The notes beneath the pieces were generated by a model that was not told the origin of the DNA, did no database searches, and was given only the letters and a program-made list of their open reading frames with translations. A program made the translations under genes and the position numbers. A stretch of 8,754 nucleotides of DNA from an uncultured Planctomycetaceae bacterium (GTDB taxonomy: Bacteria; Planctomycetota; Planctomycetia; Pirellulales; Lacipirellulaceae), in the NCBI GenBank assembly GCA_937860165.1, contig CALMBE010000114.1, positions 1-8,754 on the forward strand. Direction: 5' to 3'. Positions 1-7,042 of the stretch are shown in pieces (the stretch's first letter is position 1; each line of letters opens with the position of its first letter).

Positions 1-2
1 AG

Positions 3-95
3 AAGCGCTATTTGAACGCGCTCAACTTCTGCATGCTGCTGCCGGGACCTGAGGCGATGCAGCTCGCCACCTACGCAGGCTGGCGGCTGCATGGC
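3..95 (+). pseudogene. Chromate transporter (ChrA/CHR domain) fragment fused to the methyltransferase
   Basis: Codons from base 3 read [10 protein letters not shown] and then [17 protein letters not shown]. The LLPGPEA-x-QLA-x-Y-x-GW signature, preceded by (R/K)(R/K)-F/Y-L-x-A-L-N, is the conserved N-terminal hallmark of CHR-family chromate transporters, recognised here from knowledge of the family. ChrA would continue with a glycine-rich transmembrane stretch. Instead the frame switches, at or within codons 78-95 (GWRLHG), to methyltransferase sequence. Only about 30 ChrA residues are present, so this is a broken fragment and not a working transporter. It is either a misassembled contig end or a true recombination scar. 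Confidence 0.75.
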
Positions 96-626
96 ATCGA
101 ACCCAATGAATCCGCCTTTGCCGTTGCGCAACAACGGCTCGGAAATCGTGCCCAGCTGCAGAAATCGATCTTCGAGACCGCCGAATTGCAGCCGGAGTCT
201 TTCGATGGCATCATCATGATGAACGTCATCGAACATGTCCGCGACCCGCTGGCAATCTGCGAGCGAGCCTTCCAATTGCTCCGCCCCGGTGGCTTTTTGG
301 GTTTGCGTTGGCCTCAGATGGCAACGACCAACTTACTTCGGCATCGGCTGCGCGGCTCTCGAGAGTCCAATCGGGCCATCATTGGCGCACCCGTTCATCT
401 GCATGACTATACCCGCGCGAGCATGGAACGCTTGTTCACAAACACAGGTTACCATGACCTGCGACACGCCTGGGCAGGAACCCGCCGACAGCCGCACTTG
501 GGATTCAAGGCCCGGATCGCCGCCGGCCTGACCACGGCAGTAGCTCACGCGACGCATTTGCTCTCAGGAGGCCGGCTCATCACGCCAGTAATCGCGCGAC
601 TTACCCTGGGTCGCAAACCCGCTTAG
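3..626 (+). CDS. Class I SAM-dependent methyltransferase, C-terminal part, 5' partial and chimeric
   Basis: The frame is open from the window edge to the TAG at 624-626. From about codon 30 onward it reads as a class I (Rossmann-fold) methyltransferase of the Methyltransf_11/23 type. It has the end of the first beta-alpha unit with the acidic SAM-ribose contact (HGIEPN, bases 90-107), the motif II region [16 protein letters not shown] (about 201-248) and the LLRPGG motif III loop (about 276-293). A histidine-rich [14 protein letters not shown] segment, typical of this family, follows. The glycine-rich motif I (D-x-G-x-G-x-G) that should lie just upstream is absent, because bases 3 to about 80 encode ChrA sequence instead. 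The TTG at 12 is therefore not a convincing start. Such methyltransferases often sit in polysaccharide clusters, but the substrate is unknown. The gene converges on the minus-strand operon. As drawn, the product would not bind SAM normally. Confidence 0.75.
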   Translation, partial: KRYLNALNFCMLLPGPEAMQLATYAGWRLHGIEPNESAFAVAQQRLGNRAQLQKSIFETAELQPESFDGIIMMNVIEHVRDPLAICERAFQLLRPGGFLGLRWPQMATTNLLRHRLRGSRESNRAIIGAPVHLHDYTRASMERLFTNTGYHDLRHAWAGTRRQPHLGFKARIAAGLTTAVAHATHLLSGGRLITPVIARLTLGRKPA

Positions 627-651
627 CCGGAACTCGGGTACTCGTTCCGGC
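626..651. terminator. Hairpin directly after the plus-strand gene, possible terminator
   Basis: GCCGGAAC (626-633) pairs perfectly with GTTCCGGC (644-651) around a 10-base loop. It begins on the last base of the stop codon. No T-run follows on either strand, so it is not a canonical intrinsic terminator. Its place at the end of a gene in a convergent gap suggests a termination or mRNA-end role, or a repeat unit paired with the palindrome just downstream. Confidence 0.4.
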
Positions 652-661
652 CTACGACTTA

Positions 662-707
662 GCCGCGATTCAACGAATCGCAGGCCTGCGATTCGTTGAA
701 TCGCGGC
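662..707. repeat. Perfect 46-bp palindrome with nested dyads, in the convergent intergenic gap
   Basis: The 23-base arms 662-684 and 685-707 are exact reverse complements with no spacer, centred on AGGCCT. Each arm also contains its own smaller dyad: GCGATTC-AAC-GAATCGC on the left and GCGATTC-GTT-GAATCGC on the right. The DNA or RNA can therefore fold as one long hairpin or as two short adjacent ones. It lies between the stop of the plus-strand methyltransferase and the stop of the last operon gene, where a bidirectional terminator or a REP-like element is expected. No T-tract adjoins it. No transposase is nearby. Confidence 0.75.
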
Positions 708-771
708 ACCAGGGAACACGCGAAAGTAAATTGTACTCGCCACGGCGAGGCCGAAACTTCAATAGCCAAGT

Positions 772-1533
772 CTATCGAGGCAACTGCATGCGGCAGATCA
801 TCGTCGCCAGGCGGGCTGGATTCTTGATCGTATTCCGCTTGAGCTTCACCAAACTGTAAATCAATCGCAGCGGACCTGGGAAATACGAGCGGGACCCAAT
901 TCCCTCGATGTAGGCGTATTCCGGTGGCAGAAATCCCAATTGCTTGGCATAGCCGTTGATCGCGCGGGGGCTATTGAACCGGAATTGCACGGGATAGTGA
1001 TACTCTTCGATCATGTCAGGCTGGCGAACAAAGCGGAGCGCTAATTCATCGATCTTGAGCTGATGGCACCACTTGGTAAGCTTGGGCACAAGGCTGTGGG
1101 CATTGGGCGTTAAGAACAAATGCGCGCCCCCCGGTTTCAAGCAGCGCTTCACAGCCGTCAGGAATTCCCCCGGCTGCTCGACATGTTCCATGACCATGCT
1201 GGAGTAGACGATATCGAAATGCCGTGCGGGCAGTTCGGCCGTTTCCATCAAGGCATGTTGGTAGTTGGTGAACAATCCTGGCGGGGCGGGGACGGAATCG
1301 TCGGGTTCGATCCCCCAGAGCTCGCCACTCACGGCGGTGATCTCCTGCTGCAATCCGACATCTCGCCCGATCCCTTTGCCACAGCCGACATCCAACACGC
1401 GCGGAGGAGAGGCGCATTTGCCGATTTCTGACAAAATAAGATTCGTCAATACCCGCGCATAGTTGGAAATGTTCAGGAAATTGTATTCCTGAGCGAGTTG
1501 CTCAAAGGTGAGGCTATCGTGACACTTGTTCAT
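772..1533 (-). CDS. Class I SAM-dependent methyltransferase of the polysaccharide cluster
   Basis: This 253-residue protein has a complete class I methyltransferase core. Motif I is VLDVGCGKG (residues 47-55), followed by the acidic ribose contact in GIEP (74-77), FDIVYSSMVMEHVEQP (106-121, motif II region) and LKPGG (132-136, motif III). It most resembles Methyltransf_11/23 proteins that methylate sugars or glycan ends in polysaccharide loci; the acceptor cannot be read from sequence. The ATG at 1533 is chosen over an upstream in-frame start (1695) because an AGGAA box lies about 8 bases before it, because it overlaps the acetyltransferase stop as ATGA, and because the extra 54 codons are arginine-rich and only mirror the overlapping gene. 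It is the last gene of the operon and is probably translationally coupled to the gene before it. Confidence 0.9.
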   Translation of the reverse strand: MNKCHDSLTFEQLAQEYNFLNISNYARVLTNLILSEIGKCASPPRVLDVGCGKGIGRDVGLQQEITAVSGELWGIEPDDSVPAPPGLFTNYQHALMETAELPARHFDIVYSSMVMEHVEQPGEFLTAVKRCLKPGGAHLFLTPNAHSLVPKLTKWCHQLKIDELALRFVRQPDMIEEYHYPVQFRFNSPRAINGYAKQLGFLPPEYAYIEGIGSRSYFPGPLRLIYSLVKLKRNTIKNPARLATMICRMQLPR

Positions 1534-2126
1534 CCCATATTTCCTGCTGCGACGCGAGTACCGATTTCCTGGGCCGGATTGCCACCGACGATCTTGCCAG
1601 CCGACACGCTCTTGACGACGACGCTCCCAGCGGCGGCGATAGCGTTCGCGTGGATCACGACACCACCCAGTAGCGTCGCCCGGGCACCGATCCATGCTCC
1701 ATTGTGTACGACGATCGGCTTGGCCAAGAGGTCAAACGTCGGTGAACGGTGATCATGGCTGCCAGTGCAGAAATACACCAGTTGCGAGACACATACATGA
1801 CTGCCGATGGTGACATCTTCAATGTTGTCGATCCAGACATTCTGACCGATCCAGCAGTGGTCTCCAAGAGTCAACCGCCAGGGGTATTTTATCCGGACAT
1901 GGGGCTTGATAACCAGTCCCTTGCCAATCGAGGACCCGAACCACCGGAGCAGATACGACTTTACGCGAGTCACCGGAAACCAGCCGCTCTCAAAGAGCAG
2001 CAAGCTGCAAAAGTACCAAAGCGTACAGACGACGAACCCACGTCCTGGTCGGTAGTTCGGATTGCTGAACGAACCGAGATCGAAGAAAGCATCACCGCTG
2101 TCAACAATTGGTTTTTCACCGTCCAT
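1530..2126 (-). CDS. wcaF-like: WcaF-type acyltransferase (left-handed beta-helix, colanic-acid acetyltransferase family)
   Basis: This 198-residue protein matches WcaF-type O-acetyltransferases across its length (family size about 180-200). It has a hydrophobic N-terminal segment (31-50), the stretch GKGLVIKPHVRIKYPWRL (69-86), then hexapeptide repeats such as IGQNVWIDN (93-101), VTIGSHVCVSQ (105-115), GAWIGARATLLGGVVI and AAGSVV. The C-terminal GNPAQEIG (182-189) is the usual family end. The likely catalytic histidine is in TGSHD (His124). By family it transfers an acetyl group from acetyl-CoA to a sugar hydroxyl of the repeat unit at the cytoplasmic face of the membrane. The start has a GAGGA box about 10 bases upstream. 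The gene overlaps the preceding glycosyltransferase by 11 bases and the following methyltransferase by 4, so the three are probably coupled. The exact sugar acceptor and acyl group are inferred. Confidence 0.92.
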   Translation of the reverse strand: MDGEKPIVDSGDAFFDLGSFSNPNYRPGRGFVVCTLWYFCSLLLFESGWFPVTRVKSYLLRWFGSSIGKGLVIKPHVRIKYPWRLTLGDHCWIGQNVWIDNIEDVTIGSHVCVSQLVYFCTGSHDHRSPTFDLLAKPIVVHNGAWIGARATLLGGVVIHANAIAAAGSVVVKSVSAGKIVGGNPAQEIGTRVAAGNMG

Positions 2127-3336
2127 GGACGTTGTTCCTCAGTGGGGTGTCCTCGGGAGTGCCGAGACCGTGATTCTGAACTGTTCGATACATGCGCTCA
2201 TAGCCGGTGGTGACAATTTTAGGATCGAGCCATTGCAATACATAGCTTCGGCCCTGGTCACCTAAGCGATTTCGCTCCGCATCGTCGGCAAGTAATGCGG
2301 CGATCGCGTCGGCAATTTCAAGTGGGGAAAAACCAACAATCTTCGCCCCCGCTTGTTCCAATTCGGGCCAAATATCCGTACCCCGTGTCGTGACCACGGG
2401 TGTCCCGCAGGCCAAGGCTTCGGGGAGTACCAATCCAAAATTTTCTTGGTAAGTAGGGAGCACAAACACATCGGCCAATTGATAGAGCGAAAGTTTGAGG
2501 TCCCCCCGCACCATTCCCAGAAAGTGGGTCTGCTCGTGAACATCGAGTTGCTTGGCCAGGGATTTCAAGCGATTCGTGTATTGTTCATCCCCGGGCCCAG
2601 CGATCAAGAGTTCAAAGCCAATCTGCCGGCGTCGCAAGAGTGCCGCCGCTTCAAGCAGCATCTCAAGCCCTTTCTTCGAGTGCAAGCGGCTCAAGAACAG
2701 CATTTTTTTCATGTCGCTCTGCAAATACGGAAAAGAATCCAACGCCAAGCCAGTTCCAGGAAGCTGATGGTAAGGCGCTAGGTCCATGGCGCAGGCTTGA
2801 ACGCAGTACTTTGCGGCCTGTGGAATCCATTTGCTCGCCTGCTCTAGTTCCCCCTCGGCAGTGTAGTGGACCAGTGCCGCATCACGAAACAAACGACGAC
2901 CCCCGAGCGCGAGGAACAACCGCTTCTTCAATCGCTTCTGCTCCATGCAGTAGTCGTCCAGCATTCCATGCACCGACACGACATACGGTGTGTGGGTTTT
3001 CTTCAGCACGGATGCCAGTTGCACATTGGCGATCTCCCAGGGGGTATGCAGATGAACGGCATCCACTTCTCTTGCTACTTCTCGAAACCGGGCGAGACCC
3101 TCGTGACTCAGGAACCCGGGCAGCCGGCGGCTTTTCGGCAACTCGACCACTTGCGGACTGTTTCCTGGTGAGTCGCGCCAGCGACTTGGGACATCGGTTG
3201 CGTCGCAGGTCGCCAACTGGACCCGATGTCCCGCTTGGGCCAGTAACTCACACAAGTCGATGATGGTTTTCACAACACCCCCTTCCTCGGAGCGGATTCG
3301 AGGAAAGAAGTGCATCACTGAGAGATTGTCGGACAT
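2116..3336 (-). CDS. GT4-family glycosyltransferase (GT-B fold)
   Basis: This 406-residue protein has the layout of a GT4 retaining glycosyltransferase. The N-terminal acceptor domain begins with MHFFPRIRSEEGGV (8-21), whose glycine pair is the usual N-terminal loop, and contains HLHTPWE (95-101). The C-terminal nucleotide-sugar domain contains FLSRLHSKKGLEMLLEA (214-230), LLIAGPGDE (243-251) and the E-x7-E motif ENFGLVLPE (Glu298 and Glu306). It should add one sugar from an activated donor to the growing lipid-linked repeat unit in the cytoplasm; donor and linkage cannot be told. The ATG at 3336 lacks a clear Shine-Dalgarno site, and Met8 is an alternative start. It lies 98 bases after the polymerase gene and overlaps the acetyltransferase start. 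Confidence 0.93.
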   Translation of the reverse strand: MSDNLSVMHFFPRIRSEEGGVVKTIIDLCELLAQAGHRVQLATCDATDVPSRWRDSPGNSPQVVELPKSRRLPGFLSHEGLARFREVAREVDAVHLHTPWEIANVQLASVLKKTHTPYVVSVHGMLDDYCMEQKRLKKRLFLALGGRRLFRDAALVHYTAEGELEQASKWIPQAAKYCVQACAMDLAPYHQLPGTGLALDSFPYLQSDMKKMLFLSRLHSKKGLEMLLEAAALLRRRQIGFELLIAGPGDEQYTNRLKSLAKQLDVHEQTHFLGMVRGDLKLSLYQLADVFVLPTYQENFGLVLPEALACGTPVVTTRGTDIWPELEQAGAKIVGFSPLEIADAIAALLADDAERNRLGDQGRSYVLQWLDPKIVTTGYERMYRTVQNHGLGTPEDTPLRNNVHGR

Positions 3337-3434
3337 AGAAATCGGGTAGAGCGTTGAATGATCGCGGGTAATCTCTCAGTCGAGGGGCAAGCCGATTCCT
3401 AGCCAGGGCAGGACTGGTGGGGCGCGGACACGAT

Positions 3435-4769
3435 TTACATTTGAGGTTGAGGTGCCGGAACCCAATACGCTTGCGCTGAAGGCTTTCCAAAAAATCTTTT
3501 CACCAGATACATCAAGAAATACGTCGAGATGAAGCTCACCAGAATCAAGTTTGCGAACACGGCGATATCCCCGCGCGCTAGACCCAGCACCTGACCAGTA
3601 GCGCAACCCACCGGCAAGAGAACAAACGCATTCGTGGGGTTCAATCGCACGAATTCGTCAAAGAGTCTGAGGAATTGACCATAGAACAAGGCGTACACGA
3701 TCACAGCGATCAGCCCACCCTCGGCGGCAGCGTAACCGATAACTCCCGGCGGCAATGTGATCAATTCTCGATGCACTCCGTCGACCTTAGCCAGGGTCGC
3801 AATATGGTTGCCAAGCGGGGTTGGTTTCTCGGGCCAAATTGCGCTCGGGATATACCAGTAGGCCATGAACTTGAGGCTATAAAGCATCTGGGGCTCCAGC
3901 GGGTCAGGATAGTTTTCCAAGGCCCAGAGCGTGGCCGAACCGGTGGTTTGACCGCTGAATACGTCCTTGGCCCCCGTGTCGATCTGGGCACCTTGCATTT
4001 CTGCCATGGTCTGCCGGATATCTGCCTCGGCAGTCTTGCGGTTGTCGCGAATTGCCGTGAACGCGCTCACAGCCACAAACACCACAAGCATCACGGGTGC
4101 AATATTGAGCAACATCCGGCCTGGATTCATCCACTTCATCCGGCGGTGGTAAACACCCCAAGCGAAGCCCACCAGCACGCTCAGCATAAATCTTCGACCA
4201 AACACTCCAATCAGGCTGATTGCAAAACTCGAACCGACGATAAACAACACCATCAAGACAATCGGGATGTTCAGTCGGCGATTACTCCACACCCAACCCG
4301 CCAAACCGCAAGCCACGCTTGCAAGGGCGATCGAAACATTCGCAGAAGCTTTGGCAATCAGTGGAATTCCGGGTCCAAATAGTCTCAATGGCAACGCAAT
4401 CACGACGAGGGCCACCGCCAGCCCCAGAAAGAAGGAATCACTTGTTTCCCGAGGAGGACCGGAAAATTTCTTCGCGACCCAAGGAGTCAATCCGAGGCGA
4501 TGGTAACTCAACAAAAATACCGCAAGATAGATCCAGACAAAGATCAGTAGTTGCTTTCCCGATTGAGCAGGGGAGTTAACTTGGAACAGTGTAAAGTTTT
4601 CGGTATAGAGGGCCGTGGCAGGGCTAATGATCTGGTAGACGAGAAAGCTGAACAAGTACATGTTGCGCATGCTGAATAAATCAACCTTGCGCGAAAACCC
4701 TTGCAGGAACACCATCAGCACCAAGATGAAGCCCGTCAGGGAAAACATAATTATCGTCGAGTTCATCAT
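3435..4769 (-). CDS. wzy-like: Wzy-type O-antigen/oligosaccharide repeat-unit polymerase
   Basis: This is a highly hydrophobic protein of 444 residues from the ATG at 4769 (449 from a TTG at 4784). About ten to twelve membrane segments are visible, with one large hydrophilic loop of roughly 100 residues in the second half (after SAFTAIRDNRK, up to GVIGYAAAEGG). That loop carries YIPSAIWPEKPTPLG, a pattern (P-x-x-I/L-W-P-x-K-P) seen in O-antigen and oligosaccharide repeat-unit polymerases. By family it joins undecaprenyl-linked repeat units on the periplasmic side of the inner membrane. Sequence conservation in Wzy proteins is low, so the call rests on topology, this loop motif and the neighbours. 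Neither start has a good ribosome site; the ATG was preferred. It lies 107 bases after the sulfotransferase gene. A WaaL-type ligase is the main alternative. Confidence 0.82.
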   Translation of the reverse strand: MMNSTIIMFSLTGFILVLMVFLQGFSRKVDLFSMRNMYLFSFLVYQIISPATALYTENFTLFQVNSPAQSGKQLLIFVWIYLAVFLLSYHRLGLTPWVAKKFSGPPRETSDSFFLGLAVALVVIALPLRLFGPGIPLIAKASANVSIALASVACGLAGWVWSNRRLNIPIVLMVLFIVGSSFAISLIGVFGRRFMLSVLVGFAWGVYHRRMKWMNPGRMLLNIAPVMLVVFVAVSAFTAIRDNRKTAEADIRQTMAEMQGAQIDTGAKDVFSGQTTGSATLWALENYPDPLEPQMLYSLKFMAYWYIPSAIWPEKPTPLGNHIATLAKVDGVHRELITLPPGVIGYAAAEGGLIAVIVYALFYGQFLRLFDEFVRLNPTNAFVLLPVGCATGQVLGLARGDIAVFANLILVSFISTYFLMYLVKRFFGKPSAQAYWVPAPQPQM

Positions 4770-4876
4770 GTTAACCAAATCCAAGTAAGGTGGATTGTTT
4801 GAACGGTCAGGTTTCCAAATCGCTTTTTGGCAATACTAAACGGGATTTCAAAGACTGCACTGTCACTGACCGCGAA

Positions 4877-5734
4877 TTACGAAATCAGGGCAATGTCTTC
4901 CCAGATCGGTTCGTTCCGCTGCATGTCATGTTCGAGTGCTCTCAGGTCGTCTCTCAATTGTTCTTTCAGCCAGGCGAGGGTTTCGGCCGAAGGGGGCAAA
5001 GGCGGGTTTGGGGCCTGGGGTAACAGCTTTTTGAGCAGTACCAAACGCAGCTTGACCGGTATCAAGCTGCGCAGATAGCTGCGATAAAATTGATTACCCT
5101 TAATGGTACTCCAGAACCCGTTCAATACCGGTTTTCCCTGGCTTTTATTGTACACCTTGCCTTCGTTTCCGGCTCGCGGTTTGTCGGCGAGCCCCAAGAA
5201 TCCGTACAATCGTTCGAGAACCAAGGACCGCGCGGCGGTATAATCCTCAAATCGAACAATTTCGATCCGCTCCCTGCCGATTGCCTTGATCCAGGGTTCT
5301 AGCTGATAAGCGTAACGACTGTAATCCACGTAGCGCCGCTCGGCTCTCACGACCTGGTTGATATCCGCGCCCACTTCCTGGCGACTGAATTCATGGTGGT
5401 GCTGGCTAATGATCCGCTCAATCGGTTGCCTGACGATGTAAATCACTTTGAAATCCGGCGGCAGGAGTTTCACGGCCCGCTGGGCAACCCCTTCGTAGTC
5501 GGGCCGCTTGGTGTAACCCGTGGAAGCGTCGATACAAATCTGTCCTGGCTTGGCGCGGGCGTAGATCGCCGAATAGTGGTTCTTTCCCTCTTCGGTCAGC
5601 ACACGATCGTCGCACAGCGAGTGCGGTTCCTTGTCATCGGCCAGAAATACTTCAGGATGCTCGCAGAGGTCCATGTAGAGACTGGTAGTTCCCGATTTCA
5701 TGGCACCGATGATTAGTAAGTTCGGAAATCGCAT
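4877..5734 (-). CDS. PAPS-dependent sulfotransferase (Sulfotransfer_1 / heparan N-sulfotransferase-like)
   Basis: This 285-residue protein starts with the 5'-phosphosulfate loop IIGAMKSGTTSLY (8-20, Lys13 catalytic by family). It has the 3'-phosphate site VRQPIERIISQHHHEF (101-116), in which Arg102 and Ser110 hold the expected spacing. KEPH (35-38) is also typical of bacterial members. It transfers sulfate from PAPS to a hydroxyl or amino group, here most likely on a sugar of the repeat unit given its place between a glycosyltransferase and the polymerase. Its length fits the single-domain family, with no signal peptide, so it is cytosolic or membrane-peripheral. The start at 5734 leaves only five residues before the first beta strand and has no obvious Shine-Dalgarno site. 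The substrate is inferred. No PAPS-making genes are in the window. Confidence 0.93.
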   Translation of the reverse strand: MRFPNLLIIGAMKSGTTSLYMDLCEHPEVFLADDKEPHSLCDDRVLTEEGKNHYSAIYARAKPGQICIDASTGYTKRPDYEGVAQRAVKLLPPDFKVIYIVRQPIERIISQHHHEFSRQEVGADINQVVRAERRYVDYSRYAYQLEPWIKAIGRERIEIVRFEDYTAARSLVLERLYGFLGLADKPRAGNEGKVYNKSQGKPVLNGFWSTIKGNQFYRSYLRSLIPVKLRLVLLKKLLPQAPNPPLPPSAETLAWLKEQLRDDLRALEHDMQRNEPIWEDIALIS

Positions 5735-5926
5735 ATCGAAAGTAAGTAAAGTTTAGGGTTGTGGCCGCAAAGGAAGTTTGCAAAAAGTATTGCCCCGCGT
5801 CGCGGAGTTTCAAGGGATTTGCAGAGGTTCGCTGGGTGTGGGGGGATTGGGTTCGACAGGTTCCGGCGCACTGCGGAGTCCCGCTTGAGCCATCGCAAGC
5901 CGCACCCCTTGCACCGGGTCGCCCCG
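5735..5926. other. 192-base gap between glycosyltransferase and sulfotransferase genes
   Basis: No convincing gene is present. The first 114 bases after the upstream glycosyltransferase stop (5926 down to 5813) stay open in that gene's frame and encode a segment beginning RGDPVQGVRLAMAQAG. It looks like a lost C-terminal helix followed by a proline-rich tail. The remainder (5735-5809) is the sulfotransferase leader. A short CCGC-GAC-GCGG stem (minus strand, near 5795-5805) precedes a run of five T after eight bases, which is weak evidence of a terminator. Confidence 0.5.
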
Positions 5927-7042
5927 TCACCGCCAGTCGTCCAAGGCCTTGAGCGACTCTCGGCGGAGTTGCCACAACCGTTCACGATTCTCGGTAGCCC
6001 AGAGGAGTTTGTCTGCCAAGATTGCGGAGTTCCCCGCCGGAAATATCGCTCCATTCACGCCATCCCGACACAATTCGGCCCCGGCACCCACCATGTCGCT
6101 GGTGATCAGGACCAACCCCGCCGCCGCGGCTTCGCACACGACAACCGCCCAGGGCTCGTAACGACTCGGCAAGACAAACACTTCCGCACAGTGGTAAAGG
6201 ACGCTGAGTTCGGACTGGTCGTGAATAAATCCGGTCCACACCACGCGGTGGGCAAGTTGGGGTGGAATCTGTTGCTTGAGCTCGGCTTCGAGTTCACCGC
6301 CACCGACCAGCATGAGATTCCAATCGGGCCGTTGTTCGGCAATCTGGGTAAACGCGTTGATGAGGGTGTCGATCCCCTTCGCAGCAACCAGCCTGCCAGA
6401 GTAGAGAATGTATTGTTTGTCAGGTGCCAGGCCGTATTTCTTCCGAGCCTGCTGACAGTCCTCCGCCGTGACGGCAAATAGCCGCCGGTAATCTGGTTCA
6501 TGGGGCATGTAAAAGCAGGGCTTCGTGCTTCCACCATAGCGATCGAAGAACTCCTTGCCGCGAATTCCGCAGGGAAGCAGCCCGTCGATATGGCTCACGG
6601 CATAGCCGATATATGCGTCTTTGATCAGTCGGCGAATGCCTGTTGCAGTGTCCCCCGACACGTTCGAGTCACCAAACAGATAAATGGGGATCCCCTGGCG
6701 ATGACACCAACGGATCAACCGCAGGAGGCCCAGATCGTTCGCCCCGGTGACAATGACCATGTCGATCTGTTTCTCACGCAGTGCGTGGATCACTTCGCCC
6801 GTCTTGGTCCATTGCCGCAGCGGATGATGGAGTTTTTGCCGACTCGATTCCCCTTTGCCAAATTGAATGGGATGAATTTCAGCGGGTAATTCGTGTTTCC
6901 ACGGGAGCCAATCGCGTTCAAACAATATAAATGACCACAGCTCGACTTCCTCGGCTAACTCGCGCGCCAGGCGGAGGTGTTGGCTCACCCGATAGGGGGC
7001 TGCCACACTCGACACGATTGCCAGGCGTTTCTTGGAAGTCAT
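5927..7042 (-). CDS. GT4-family glycosyltransferase, possibly C-terminally truncated
   Basis: This 371-residue GT-B glycosyltransferase opens with a first beta strand and the acceptor-loop motif SSVAAPYRVSQHLRLA (11-26). It has the donor-domain strand YILYSGRLVAAKGIDTLINAF (211-231), LMLVGGGELEAEL (243-255) and the E-x7-E motif EPWAVVVCE (Glu296 and Glu304). It is expected to add one sugar to the lipid-linked repeat unit; donor and acceptor are unknown. The protein stops at KALDDWR, inside the region where related GT4 proteins carry a final Trp-containing helix. In-frame codons after the TGA resemble that helix, so the stop may be a nonsense mutation or a base-call error (see findings). The ATG at 7042 has only a weak, distant AAGG. 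It lies 225 bases after the FkbM gene and 192 before the sulfotransferase, so it may have its own promoter. Confidence 0.93.
   Translation of the reverse strand: MTSKKRLAIVSSVAAPYRVSQHLRLARELAEEVELWSFILFERDWLPWKHELPAEIHPIQFGKGESSRQKLHHPLRQWTKTGEVIHALREKQIDMVIVTGANDLGLLRLIRWCHRQGIPIYLFGDSNVSGDTATGIRRLIKDAYIGYAVSHIDGLLPCGIRGKEFFDRYGGSTKPCFYMPHEPDYRRLFAVTAEDCQQARKKYGLAPDKQYILYSGRLVAAKGIDTLINAFTQIAEQRPDWNLMLVGGGELEAELKQQIPPQLAHRVVWTGFIHDQSELSVLYHCAEVFVLPSRYEPWAVVVCEAAAAGLVLITSDMVGAGAELCRDGVNGAIFPAGNSAILADKLLWATENRERLWQLRRESLKALDDWR

Noticed and set aside
12..14. TTG as the start of the plus-strand gene
   Set aside because: The frame is open to the window edge, and the codons before and after it belong to the ChrA signature, so this is an internal leucine.
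1534..1695. A 54-residue N-terminal extension of the terminal methyltransferase
   Set aside because: It overlaps the acetyltransferase in another frame, is arginine-rich shadow sequence, and the ATG at 1533 has a good AGGAA box.
2640..3263. A 207-codon open frame on the plus strand
   Set aside because: It is antisense to the GT4 gene at 2116-3336, with Ser/Arg/Pro-rich noise and no motif.
3675..4382. A 235-codon open frame on the plus strand
   Set aside because: It is antisense to the polymerase. Its His/Gln/Thr-rich translation is what the reverse of transmembrane codons gives.
5790..5810. CCGC-GAC-GCGG stem followed by T5 on the minus strand, as a terminator
   Set aside because: The stem has only four pairs and the T-run starts eight bases later, too weak to call.
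5759..6481. A 240-codon open frame on the plus strand
   Set aside because: It lies antisense to a GT4 gene whose motifs (E-x7-E, SGRLVAAKG) are clear. Its own translation is low in complexity and has no domain pattern.
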